Positions 45,701 through 56,173 of a stretch of 64,000 nt of DNA are shown one piece after another. The stretch's first letter is position 1, and each line of letters opens with the position of its first letter. The notes under the pieces are model-generated. The model was not told the origin of the DNA, did not search any database, and saw only the letters and a list, made by a program, of their open reading frames with translations. The position numbers and the translations under genes were made by a program. The stretch comes from Viola odorata (taxonomy: Eukaryota > Streptophyta > Magnoliopsida > Malpighiales > Violaceae): positions 20,424,443-20,488,442 of the forward strand of contig OY829538.1 of the NCBI GenBank assembly GCA_963691705.1, given 5' to 3'.

Positions 45701-46218
45701 TCAAGAAAAACCTAGAAGGTTCCAAAATGAAATGGGCAGATGAGTTGCCATATGTGATGTGGGCGTACTACATAACCGTTAAAACTAGTACAGGAGAAAC
45801 ACCCTTCGCCTTGGCTTTCGGCACTAAGGTCGTCACACCAGTAGAAATCAGTACTTTAAGCCTGCGAGTGGAATACTTCAAGGAAGAACTAAATGAAGAG
45901 ACGTTACAGGCAAACCTCGATGCGTTGCCAGAACTACATGAAGAAACCCTTCTAAAAATGCTGTAATATAAGACAAAAATGGTACGTTATCACAACAGGC
46001 GCATTAAAGAACGATTGTTAAAAGCAGGGGACTTGGTACTCAGAGACAAACGAGTAGCCGAACAACGCATGTGGAAACTCAGTCCAAACTGGGACGGTCC
46101 ATATCGCGTTACCCGCATTATCCAAAAAGGAGCATACCATTTGGAAACACTTGACGGTACTCCCTTACCAAACTCTTGGAACATAGCTCATTTGAAATTA
46201 TACCATGCTAGAATTTGA
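42777..46218 (+). pseudogene. Pol of Tat element D (protease, two RNase H, integrase; RT core deleted)
   Basis: Protease (42777-43193) has the active-site motif LIDNGSAVNLFS and the typical VILGCPFL end. After the linker (CYLLMTQKSCDRYVC) RT begins, but at about 43675 the sequence jumps from IREVQY to RQHQMKLNPRKCMF, deleting the palm with YVDD (about 500 bp compared with C). RNase H 1 (43920-44250) and the archaeal-type second RNase H (44480-44950; NNAAEYEALLVGLRIG, IYGDSKLVIDHVLG) are well kept. Integrase (45112-46218) has HHCC and DDE motifs but a deletion of about 30 bp near 45520 shifts the frame. TAG/TAA stops occur at 43191, 43336, 43449, 43624 and elsewhere. Inactive. Confidence 0.88.
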
Positions 46219-46331
46219 CATATCTCTGCACGTTTGGATAGCGTTAGCAATAACATGCGTTAACACTCAAATCGAAAATATTCTTATGCATTCTTGTGAT
46301 TGATTACGTGTAGGTAATAAGGGTGCCAGGA

Positions 46332-46590
46332 GTGAAAATCCTATCCTTGTGATGACCGCTCCTGATTAGATGACTCACTAAGACGAGGCATGCCCTGGCA
46401 TACTTGAAGATTCAGTGCTGGGAGTGAAAATCCTATCCTTGTGACAACCGTGCTAACATAGGCGGCTCACTAAGACGAGGCATGCTCCAGGCCGAATGTG
46501 GAAATTCGAAATAAATCATGATATCCCAGCGAGTAACCGGACGGCAAATACCCAGTGAAGTTGACTGGTTGAGAAAGCGATATGAGCAAC
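46332..46590 (+). repeat. Tandem repeats in the 3' untranslated region of element D
   Basis: Two units of the GTGAAAATCCTATCCTTGTG type (46332 and 46424) and one of the GAGTAACCGGACGG..GACTGGTTGAGAAAGCGA type (about 46520). The unit is the same as in A and C but the copy number differs. Confidence 0.85.
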
Positions 46591-47562
46591 ACCAACGACA
46601 CCCCGATATAGGCGGGCGGAGGCCCCTAGTGGCAACTAGTCTTTATCATTGCATGCTATTTTACTAACACAGCAAAGCAACAATTGAGAATGTGTAGGAA
46701 AATCGCGGAATCGTTCGAATAACGAATAGACCAATGCCCATGTAGGTGGTAATGCCACATGGCGAGTGTACCATTAATGACAAATGTTCTGCCACCTTGA
46801 TTCAAAAAACACTGCCAGAAAATGACACATCAACATATATTTATATGGCATTTTCGGCCACTGGTGCGAGATATCTACATCCATACAGTACTGTTATGGA
46901 CGCTCCTGCTCTGAAAGTCATCTGGCTGATTAAATTATCTCTTCAAGGGAAAGGACAGCAATATTTGAGGCAATAATGCCTCCAGAATGATACTCTCGAT
47001 TTAAAGACGTATACGGTGATAACGTCACAATATCTTCTCTTGTGACCATAGATTATATGCTACATATCGTGGGTAATGTCTGTTATGATATCTCACTCTC
47101 GTAAGTTCTATTTCTAAAGCTATCTGTCATTTGCTATGTAATAAGCAGCGTTATTCTATCCTGATATGGAAATGCACATGCCTAGTCATGTCGCGATATC
47201 TTGCAAAATATCCCTTATCACATGTCTATGATCCTACTGATTCCATGGCAATTCTACGGTTATACTATATCTACTGGAATTCTATGGTTTTGCTGCGTTA
47301 TGGTAGCCCTGCAGACAATGCTCAGGCCTTTTATCAATGTCATCCTCTTAATATCGACATCACTATTATCGACATCACTATCTTATCGTGGGAGTTAGGA
47401 GAAAAGGAAATTGTGTAAAAAATATCAACCACAAAGGCAGATAGCAAGCAAAATACATATATGATTGTTTAAAAACCCCCAAGGGTTTACAAAAGGCAAA
47501 AGCTCCAAGAGCAAGAACCAAAATAGGACGATGCCCAAATTTCAAGAAGGGTAGCAAAATGC
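46591..47562 (+). other. 3' untranslated region between pol and aORF1 of element D
   Basis: No gene is seen. It corresponds to 32589-33466 of element C. A short repeat TATCGACATCACTAT is duplicated at about 47353-47385. Confidence 0.5.
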
Positions 47563-49997
47563 CTACGGCGCTGCCGTCCCGCTATCCCCCTGCCCCTCAC
47601 GATTCCTCGCCTTTGTCCTGTAAAAATTGTCATTTGTAAGGACCATAGATTTCTCTAGAAAGACTTGAGTAAGGTCCTCATCGCGAAATTCCTCTTCCCC
47701 ATAAAGCTGCACGAAGCAGTCGGACATGACACCTGCGATCGTCTCGAAATACCACTTGTATTTTTCCGCCGACTCTTTCTCCAGTGCGGCCTTCTCCTCT
47801 CTTAGTGTCGCCTTATCCTCTTCCAGCGCGGCATTTTTACTCTTTTCTACCGCTAATTCGGTATTAAGTGCAACCATCCTAGCAGCTTCCCACTCGTTAG
47901 CATCTTTCAGCTCTTTCTTAACAATTGCCAAGGTTGTCGCCAGATCCTCGCGCTCCCCCGATAACTTCTCCTCTTCCTCTCATTTCCTAGCGAGCTCTTC
48001 TGAAACCTGGTGATGGGCGTTATGCAACTCGTTGGAGGAAGAAGTGAGGGAATCAACTTTCCTTGTCATGTGCTTGGCATAGTAATGAAAGTTGTAAAAA
48101 GTAGAAAATATATCGGAGCGCACTGAATGCACTTGCTCCTCAGGAGTTTGAGAAAGAAATGCCTCCTCCTCTTCCTGGAGCGATAACACGTGAGCAGCCA
48201 GGAAAGAAAAAGCCGCGGTGGAACTATCACCCCCTACAGCCGCAAACCCGATCCTACGCAAGCTACCCAAGTCAATTTGATGAGTAACGGGACCGGAATT
48301 GGCCAGCGAACTCACATCAGCCATAAGATGGGGAGCAGCAACCTCCCCCTCAGAAGGTGGACACATTGGAGCATTCGAGGGAACAAAAAATAAAGTAGTT
48401 GGGGATGGAGGTTGACGAGAAAAGCGCCCATGACAAGCCCAAAGGAATCATGAGAGTGGTAGGCTGGAAAATTGGACTCCGTTAAGTCCCTAGTGAAGCC
48501 CATAACTTGGGAAATGGAAGGAGGATGCGACGTGCCAAAGGAATTGGGCGAAATATGAAAGGGCCCGAAAATGCCCATAGTCCTCAAAGGATCAGAAGAT
48601 TGACCCCCAGAAGGCACATCAAAAATAAAGGTGGCAACATCCCTAGTATCCCCCTCCTGATTGATAACAGGACCCCCCGGCAAGCTCACGGTCTCCTCGT
48701 TATGTCGCGATTTCTTGCGACGCTGTTGGAATACATGGGACAAGTTCATGTTATCTCTTGGTGACGAGTGAGCAGAGGCAACAACAGTATCCTACAAAAA
48801 GAAATGTTGAGAAAGATAAGAAAATGACAGAGAACGTTGAGAAACGTTAAAAAACACAATGCGCTAGATAACGAGGAAATGGAAGAAACGCATACAGTGG
48901 CAATATCGTTAACAACCACCTACGAAGAAATTACCACGCCTAAAGGAGGGGTAAGGGCGGCAATGCATCTTCTCTTCTTCTTTTTCCTTCCGACGGGAAC
49001 CCTGGAAGGAGACGCTTCGGTAGGGGTAACAGCGACAGATCCCTAGCCAATTCGAGAAGAAGACGCCTGAACAGGACTTATAATCACGACAGACGGTAGA
49101 ACAGGATTAACAGCCGCAGCGGCACCAGCGACACCAGCGGCAACTTCCTCTCTCTCTTTCCTCTTTTGAGCCCTTCTCTCCAGTCTCCTAACACACTCAG
49201 GCTTCCAGCCAGGCTCAGGAGCTACACAATCACGAGAAAATGTTACCGTTAATACCTCTCGGAATAACAAGAAAAATGGCAAAATACTCACTCTCAACAT
49301 AGGCTCGAATATCGATCCTGCACGCCAGTTTGCGAGTATGAATGCTAAAGTTCAGCTCGAGCAGTTTGTCTAACCAGCCTTGCTCAGGCGAAGGGAGAGG
49401 CCTCCGCCGACCCCAGGCCCCTTCCCTGATATCGTGATTAAAACCGGTCCTCCACGAACGGCTAGGCAGATTAATAATAAAGAACTCATTTTTCCAATTA
49501 TCAATAGAAGATTCAAGGTGCAGAAGCTTTCAGGTAAAAGGTTTTAGCGATTCATCATCATAACGTGGCGATATCACTATCACACCCCTACGACTATACA
49601 ATTAAAAAAGTGATTGAAGTAGTAAAAGGGAAGGAGAGGAAATCTCTTTATATATACAGAGTTCTATGAACGCGTAAATGCAACAGTACGCATTAGGGGT
49701 CAACTGGACAGGAATTAAATTAAGAGTGGCAAATAACTGTTCCACTAAAAGATCAAGAGGAAACTGGAAACCATAGCCGAATATCTTGGCATACAAAAGC
49801 CTACGGTTGTCGGGCAATTCACTATTAAGGCGTAGCAAGTTAGGGGCAACTTCAACCGAACAACCCTCAAGAATGTGGGCATTGTGTTTAGTTAACTTCC
49901 GCTGAAGCATGGTCGGAGAAGTGATAGTGGTAACAATGTTTTCAATCATTTCCTCCCCAACAGATTTGGGTTGAGGACAATGACGAGTTCAAGCCAT
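47563..49997 (-). pseudogene. Antisense gene aORF1 of element D (three exons)
   Basis: The start is ATG 49997, but codon 3 is TGA where B has an Arg codon. Exon 1 (49997-49292) has the domain seen in A-C (RLNSELPDNRRLLYAKIFGY, VEQLFATLNLIPVQ, NAYCCIYAFIELC) and a Trp-rich end. Intron 1 is 49291-49222 (70 bp, GTGAGT..GTAG). Exon 2 (49221-48896) is basic, then Val/Ala/Pro-rich. Intron 2 is 48895-48792 (GTATGC..GTAG). Exon 3 (48791-47563) includes GPVTHQIDLGSLRRIGFAAV and a coiled coil (48000-47700), ending GQGDSGTAAP. Shifts near 48400-48310 and a TAG near 47980 break it. The 70-bp intron 1 at the same place in A, C and D argues for a real spliced antisense gene in the ancestor. Confidence 0.8.
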
Positions 49998-50156
49998 GGA
50001 GAAAGTAAAAAGATGAAGAAAGTGACAGAAAAGAACAGAAGTACCTTTCTAAGAGAGAAACTCAGAGTGTCCAGACAGTGGAAAGAAGAAACGCAAGTTG
50101 GCTTGAGATGTTATGGAGAAAATAAAATAACAAAAGGAGGAAAAGAAGCATGTGGC

Positions 50157-50170
50157 AGGTTTTATAACCC
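50157..50170 (-). promoter_or_regulatory. TATA element of aORF1, copy D
   Basis: AGGTTTTATAACCC, about 163 bp upstream of ATG 49997. The G-box present in A and B at about 330 bp upstream is lost here through a small deletion near 50320. Confidence 0.55.
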
Positions 50171-50567
50171 TAGCGGTTAATCAAAACGACTATTGTAACG
50201 GTCATTGCATGAGAAGCATCAGGAGAAAAAGACACAAGCAATGAGTACATTTTTAGAGAAGCGAGAAGACGCTTCGATTTTACCATTCCCTAGGGAGCAC
50301 CAACCCTTAGCGCTTCTCCGCATTAATGAGGGATTCTCAAGCATTAAATGCTATGAAAAAGTGGAATCGATTTTCAAACCAGGACAGGTGCAATAACGTG
50401 ATGATCAAGATAACGCGATGCAGGGTTAATTCAGTCGGTAGTCGCCAAGATAACACAAAAGAAGAAGATAACGCAACAAAGATTAACTAGTATTATTTAA
50501 AAGAAGTTTGGGCGTTATTATTACAAAGCGAATGGCATTAATGTTCAGATCGAGAAAGAAACAACAA

Positions 50568-52756
50568 TTAACGGGGACGGGTAGAGCCTCCTGCGTCCTC
50601 TGTGGCATCTGAATCATCCGATAACAGGAGCGCCTCGGTATCCCCGTCGTCGTCTACTTCTTCCTCTTCTGAGGAAAGAAAACCTTCCTTGCTCTCGTCA
50701 ATCTCACTCATTTTTGCAGAGGCATAGTCGGCTATCTTAGCAGGATCGAAAGTTCTACTGTGATAATAGTCTGCGAACCCGGCGGTAAAGGCCCACATAG
50801 CTTTTTTCTTCCACCAGCTTATCTTTGACGGAACCTTGGCTAAACACGCGTTACAGGCTAATATCTCTTCACGAAGAAGAGAGTTTCTCTCGTCAGCTGC
50901 CACCAGCTCCACCTCCAAAGCCTCAATGTTAGCCTTCCCCTGGGATTTTTTCCTTGCTAAATCGGCGTCGCGAGCCGATATCTCATCACGAAGAAGAGAA
51001 TTTTTCTTGTCAGCAGCCACTAATTCAACCTCCAATGCTTCAACTTTTGCTTTTCCCATGATTTTTCCCTCGCAAGGTTAGCACGGCAATCACCTAACTT
51101 TTCCTGGGTATAATTCTGAAGCCGCGTTAACTTCCTCACTTTGGCCAAGGCACGGTCAAGCTGTGCCTTTGAGTCAGATGAACTCTGAAGCTTGCTACCA
51201 TGGGCCTTGATAAAATAATAAAATTTGCGGAAGCTGGCCAAAGAATCATTCAAAATGCGTGCGCGTTGAACGTCGAGCGGAAGCTGTAGTAACTTTTCCT
51301 CAGGCAGACCAAACATGTCACCCACTAAAATCGTTGTCGGTTGATCTTGCGATAATAGGTCCGACACCCCTAGGGCACGAAGCCCGTCAATTCCAAAGTT
51401 TGACAGATCCAACCGATAAGAAGGAACCCCCTGAGGGCCTTGAGAGGAAAGATTGGAGACGACAGAAGGAGTGGAACCACCGGCAGAGCTATTGATACCC
51501 GAAATGGAAGTAAAGAATAATGGTTGAGGAACCCTCACCGGCGGATCAGGAAGTACGCTCGAGCTCGGAGCTGGCACTATCACGTCAGGAATACAAGAGG
51601 AGATAGGAGAGTGCGGAGCCTCAACGGTAAGGGAAGAGCTTGTCGTCAATGGTGCTTCCATCGGCACCGCAGAAACCTCGATAACAGGAGAAGACCTTGC
51701 TTTCGGAGGAGCTTCAGTAGATGGCGCGAGAACTTTAGCAACCGAGGAAGAGGGTGTCATCGGTAGAACATCAACACTCATCGAAGGGAAATCCTTGGCA
51801 ATACCAGAAGAAGTGGTAACACCAGAAAAAATAGGGCTCGTCATCGACGCCAAATGAGGACACGTGGTAGTCTCAGTCGTCTGATTTTCTTTTTCTTCCC
51901 TGAGTCTTTTTCGCTGGACCTTAAAAACCTAATGAAGGCAAGACTCCATGTCCATATCCTTACCTTCACCCTCACTTTCACCCCCGTATGAAAAAATCTC
52001 TGTTTCGACTGTTGGCGGTCTTAAGCTAGGCATTCTCTCTCGAATGGGCAACCAATTCTTCACAAAATGAGAAGTGCGAGTAAAAATGCACCCCCTTTGA
52101 AGAACCGCCCCTGAAGTCCTTATTTTCTTTAATGGGACGCTACAGTCAGGTGAGGCTCTAGAAAGCATGGAGGAAGACTTCATGGGAGGTTGCATGGCCC
52201 TCGAGCGAGCGTCATCCTCTTCGGACGGTTGATCGATAACGCCCCCTGCGAGAAGTCACATTAGCAAATGAAGGGGAAGAACGATAACGCTAGAATTTAA
52301 AGACTCACCTACGGCACACTTGGATAGAGGCTTGTACAAGGCAAAGTTTCGGATCTAGAAAGGCATCTCCATCTCTAGCATGGAGTTAGCCTGAGCCAAC
52401 TCCTTCCTAGACAAGACGACCGGTTTCACCCAGTCAGTATCAGTGATGCCCCGGTTAAAGCCCCTACGCCACAAGTGGGAAGGCAACTCAATAACAAAAA
52501 AACCACCCTTCCAGTCATAAGCGGTTTCTTCAAACTCTCGAAAATTTTGCAAAAAAAACTGGGCATATGCGTCATTCCATCTTGGAGTAACGCTCACTAT
52601 ACCATTACGACAAGTGAGGCTGAAGAATTTACGAAACAAATCGATAGAAGGGGCAAGAATATTCTTCATTTCACAGGCGCGGATGAAAGCGTAGATACCA
52701 CACCATGATGAGGGAGTTATCTATGCCGGGTTAATCTTACATTGACGCAGTATATA
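50568..52756 (-). pseudogene. Second antisense gene aORF2 of element D
   Basis: The 5' end is cut by element E; by comparison with B, the first 80 or so codons lie to the right of E. Visible exon 1 (to 52309): MKNILAPSIDLFRKFFSLTC, a WNDAYAQFFLQNFREFEE block and FFVIELPSHLWRRGFN, parallel to the FFVIDLPEDPSSWWWSGFN end of aORF1. The intron is 52308-52246 (63 bp, GTGAGT..GCAG). Exon 2 (52245-50568): a basic part, a stop after ESCLH, a Pro/Ser/Val-rich region, then a coiled coil with one frameshift near 51060 and the tail SWWKKKAMWAFTAGFADYY plus an acidic C-terminus. A 39-residue unit of the coiled coil is duplicated (about 50930-51046) compared with B. Function unknown. Confidence 0.75.
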
Positions 52757-54255
52757 TGATTGTATTGCATTTAATCATGTTTTATTGTCCATTTACTTGT
52801 TTAATTGGACAGTAAATCTACTGATTTATCCATGATTTCCCCTTTTTCTTGGCAGTTCTGGTCTGATGGCATAATAATGGAGATTCTGATATGGAGAGCT
52901 GAAGCTGATTTTCCTAGTCTTGGCCTAGACTTTAGCCAAGACACTTTCGCGTCTGAAGCAGCGCACCAGTCAGATCATCTTGGCCTAGACTTCGGCCAAG
53001 ACTCTTTTGCGATTGAGAAGTCATCAACGTTCGCTTGGGCCGTTTCTTCATTGGGCTTTGCAGCTGGCAAGTAGCAGCTGTCCCGCAATCTTAGAGGGAA
53101 CTGAAGCGCATATCTCTTGAAGAATCCCGCATGGGATCTCCCTCTTTTGTAATTGCGATTTTATTCCTATTGTAACTCAAACAATTTATTCTTACAATCT
53201 TTTAGAGATTTTCTAGGAAGTAGAGTTGGAGTAGGGCAGAGGATTTTTAGGGCTATTTAGCCGAACATTGTTCTCCTCTGTCCCGGATCGGTCCATCATA
53301 GGATTTTCTCCTCCTTCTTCTCTTTTTCGACATTATACTGTGCTCCGGATTTGTTTAAAATCTCGGATTAATTAACTTATGTAATTAAATATTTTATCTT
53401 TTCAATTATGAGTATGAGTAGCTAAACACCAATTCTTGGTAAGGGTTGATAAGTTGAGTTCTTATGCGTTCGTGAGATCAAGTCGTGTTTAATAACCTCT
53501 TTGCTTGTATTTATTTGTTTCTTAAGCTTAATCCATCGCTTACTCACTAGAGACAAAGTCTGATCATCTTTGTACTCTAGTAGAGAAGAGTTGCAGCCAG
53601 TCTAGAAGGAGAGGGAGTACCCGCCAGCTAGATAGAGTAGGCAACTAGTCTTGCGCCAGACTAGAAGACCAGATTGACAACCTAGGGTTTCTACAGGAAA
53701 GCACCTTGACCTAGGTACTGTCTTCCCCTACACCATTGAGGAAGCGAACAACCATTCAAGACAGCAGTCAAATGGATAAACCCTTTAACCAGCAAGGTGT
53801 CCCTTGGCTAGGATTATCAGGAGAGGGAGTACCCGCCAGGTAATTTGAAGAGGAGGGAAGACAGGAGTGAAAAGGAGTTCCTCCACTCTATAGCAGTACT
53901 ATGAACGAAGAGATGAATAGACTTGAGTCGATGATCGAAGCATAAGAACGCAAGCTCTCAAATCACCCTTACTTGGAATTCTCTTTTATTAGATTTATTT
54001 CAATCTTGACCCCTGTCTAGGCCAAGCCTTTGGCCAATACTGTTTTGAACTATTTTACCTCTTTCTATTTTGTCTTTATTTTCAGATCCTACCAAAACCA
54101 AATCCAGTGACGAGGAAGTCAAACCAAGGATTACATCTCCTAGAGGTCTCTGTGGACGATCCTCTTACCATCATCTACAAACTCTTGTAGACAGTGATAT
54201 GTTGTATTTCTACCCCCAATTCCATACCTATTTCACTATTATATTTGACGTGTTC
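52757..54255 (+). repeat. 5' LTR of element E
   Basis: It starts TGATTGTATTGCATTTAATC, matching the 3' LTR start at 63790. The right end is uncertain because the PBS area is duplicated; it must lie shortly before 54256. It contains copies of the element-specific palindrome at 52918-52942, 52978-53002 and 54015-54040. No other gene is seen in this 1.5 kb. Confidence 0.8.
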
Positions 54256-54341
54256 GACCTCTAACGGTATTTGTAGTTTTTGTTTTATGTTGTTGCCGGG
54301 GACCTCTAACGGTATTTGTAGTTTTTGTTTTATGTTGTTTT
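54256..54341 (+). repeat. 45-bp tandem duplication over the primer-binding site of element E
   Basis: GACCTCTAACGGTATTTGTA.. is repeated with a 45-bp period (54256 and 54301). GTTGCCGGGGACC at 54292-54304 is the 3' part of the usual gypsy PBS (TGGCGCCGTTGCCGGGGA); the TGGCGCC part has been replaced by the duplicated copy. Priming should be impaired. Confidence 0.7.
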
Positions 54342-54347
54342 TGATAG

Positions 54348-56173
54348 TTGATGACCAGGTCCTCTTGCAGAGAAGAAGATTTGCTACCATACAATCCGAA
54401 TCTCACTAAGACCGAAGCACAACTCCGGAAGATAGCTAGAAAAAGAAAAACCCCAAAAGAAAGTGAATCGGAAGTCTCCAGTTCTGAATCAGATCATAGT
54501 CTAGACTGCAGTCTAGACCAAGACTTCGACCAAGATAATTTCTTTGGTCCAGCTATGGCTGAAAATCAGGAAGAACCTACGATGAGGGAGTTGAACAAAT
54601 CAGCAGAGCAGGAAACCTTCTCCTGTATAGCTCTGCCGCCAGTGGCAAATGATTGGTCGATCAAGACCAATATGGTGGCCAACCTTCCTACATTTTATGG
54701 TCATACAAATGAGAACCCGTTCAAACATTTGAGGAATTTACATGTCTAGTGCGACATGATGAAACCAGCTGCCATAAGCATGGAGAGGGCGAAGCTGAAA
54801 GCCTTTCCTTGTTCTCTTGAGGGGGCTGCGCAGAATTGGTTCTACAGCCTACCTCACACACAGTCAACACTTGGGCCGAGATGTCTACTTTGTTCCTCAA
54901 CAAGTACTGGAACGCGACAAAAGTAGGAGCGGCTAGAAAAAATATGGCCGTCATCCAGCAAAGGAACAATGAGGGGCTGAGCGAATATCACCAACGGTTT
55001 AAAGAATTGCAAGGAGTTTGTCCTACACATGGAGTTACGGATCAAACCATGATCCAATATTTTTATGATGGAATGCTCCTACCTAGCAAAGAGAAAGTTG
55101 ATGCAGCCGCGGGTGGAGCATTGCAGGACTTGACTGTCACTAAAGCCAAGCTCTTACTTCAGACCATGGCAGACAACTGCCAAAATAATACTTCTTCTGA
55201 TAGAAACTCTACCCCTTCTAGTCTTTGTTCTATTGATGTTGAGCAAAAATTAGTTGAACTAACTGACATGGTAAAGAATATTTCTGTCAATATTTCAGGA
55301 GCAATGACCACTGGGAATCCTAGCCGAGAGCAGGTAGCCTCAGTTTGCGGAATCTACCAGCAACAAGACCATCAGACCAATAACTGTTACATGATGCAGC
55401 ATCCTGATGACGTAACACAAGTAAATGCGGTCTATGGGCAAAACCAAGGAAGTATGCAGAATTTCCCCCATGGAAGTAATCAGTACACATGGAGAGGCCA
55501 TCCGAATTTTAGATGGAGAGATCCAGTCCCTCCAAATCAGAATCAAAGTCAGAATATACCTCAGCAACATCCTGGCCAACCTTCCATTAACTTTCAAAAT
55601 TTCGTACCTCGTCCTTCACACCTTAATCCTGGCCAACCTCCTGGCCAAGCCTCTATACCTCAGCTGCCTCCAGTACCTCAACCCTTGCAGACAACCGGCC
55701 CCTCTATGGAGGATACGCTTAAGAGTCTAGTTGAGATGCAAAAGAACTTGATGCAATCTACGCAGTCTAGCTTAGCGGAGATGCAAAAGCAGATCAATCA
55801 GATGGCCAATCAAGGAAAATTACCATCTACAACCATAGAAAGCCCAAAACACAATGTTAGTGCCATTAGTTTGAGGAGTGGAGCTGTGTTACCAGAGAGG
55901 GAAGGAGCGAAAACAGATGAGGAGTTGAGGAAAATCCAGTCGAAAGACGTCGATGAAGATTAGGAAGAGTAAGCCGAAGCGGAAGTAGTCTTGGCCAAAC
56001 CACAGACCAATACTGAAGTTATCGCGGAGCCAAAAGAAAAAGAACCAATCCAGGCCAAGATCCAGGCCAAGACACAGGCCGAACCTGACAAACCATAGGA
56101 AATCATAGAAATTCCTCCACCATTCCCTCCTGGATCTTTAAAGGAGAAGAGGCAAGATGAAGCAAGAGATTTC
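54348..56173 (+). pseudogene. Gag of Athila element E
   Basis: The first Met is at 54348. A hydrophilic N-terminus (RKTPKESESEVSSSESDH) leads to the Athila capsid-like block ANLPTFYGHTNENPFKHLRN, TAG at 54747, KLKAFPCSLEGAAQNWFYSL, one frameshift at about 54840, then TLFLNKYWNATKVGAARKNM and QYFYDGMLLPSKEKVDAAAG. A degenerate zinc-knuckle-like CGIYQQQDHQTNNC follows at about 55351-55392, and Gln/Pro/Asn-rich sequence (55420-55700) with a coiled-coil stretch (LVEMQKNLMQSTQSSLAEMQ). From 54836 the frame stays open into pol apart from stops at 55961 (TAG), 55970 (TAA) and 56096 (TAG). Few lesions, so the element is fairly young. Confidence 0.87.

Larger units (their letters stand above)
40252..52756 (+). 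mobile_element. Tat/Retand-type Ty3-gypsy element D, cut by element E
   Basis: 5' LTR, PBS, gag, protease, pol lacking the RT core, short tandem repeats, aORF1 and most of aORF2, up to the insertion of Athila element E at 52757. The rest (start of aORF2, perhaps aORF3, 3' LTR) should continue to the right of E, outside the window. Longer than C because it keeps the second antisense gene. Confidence 0.9.
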
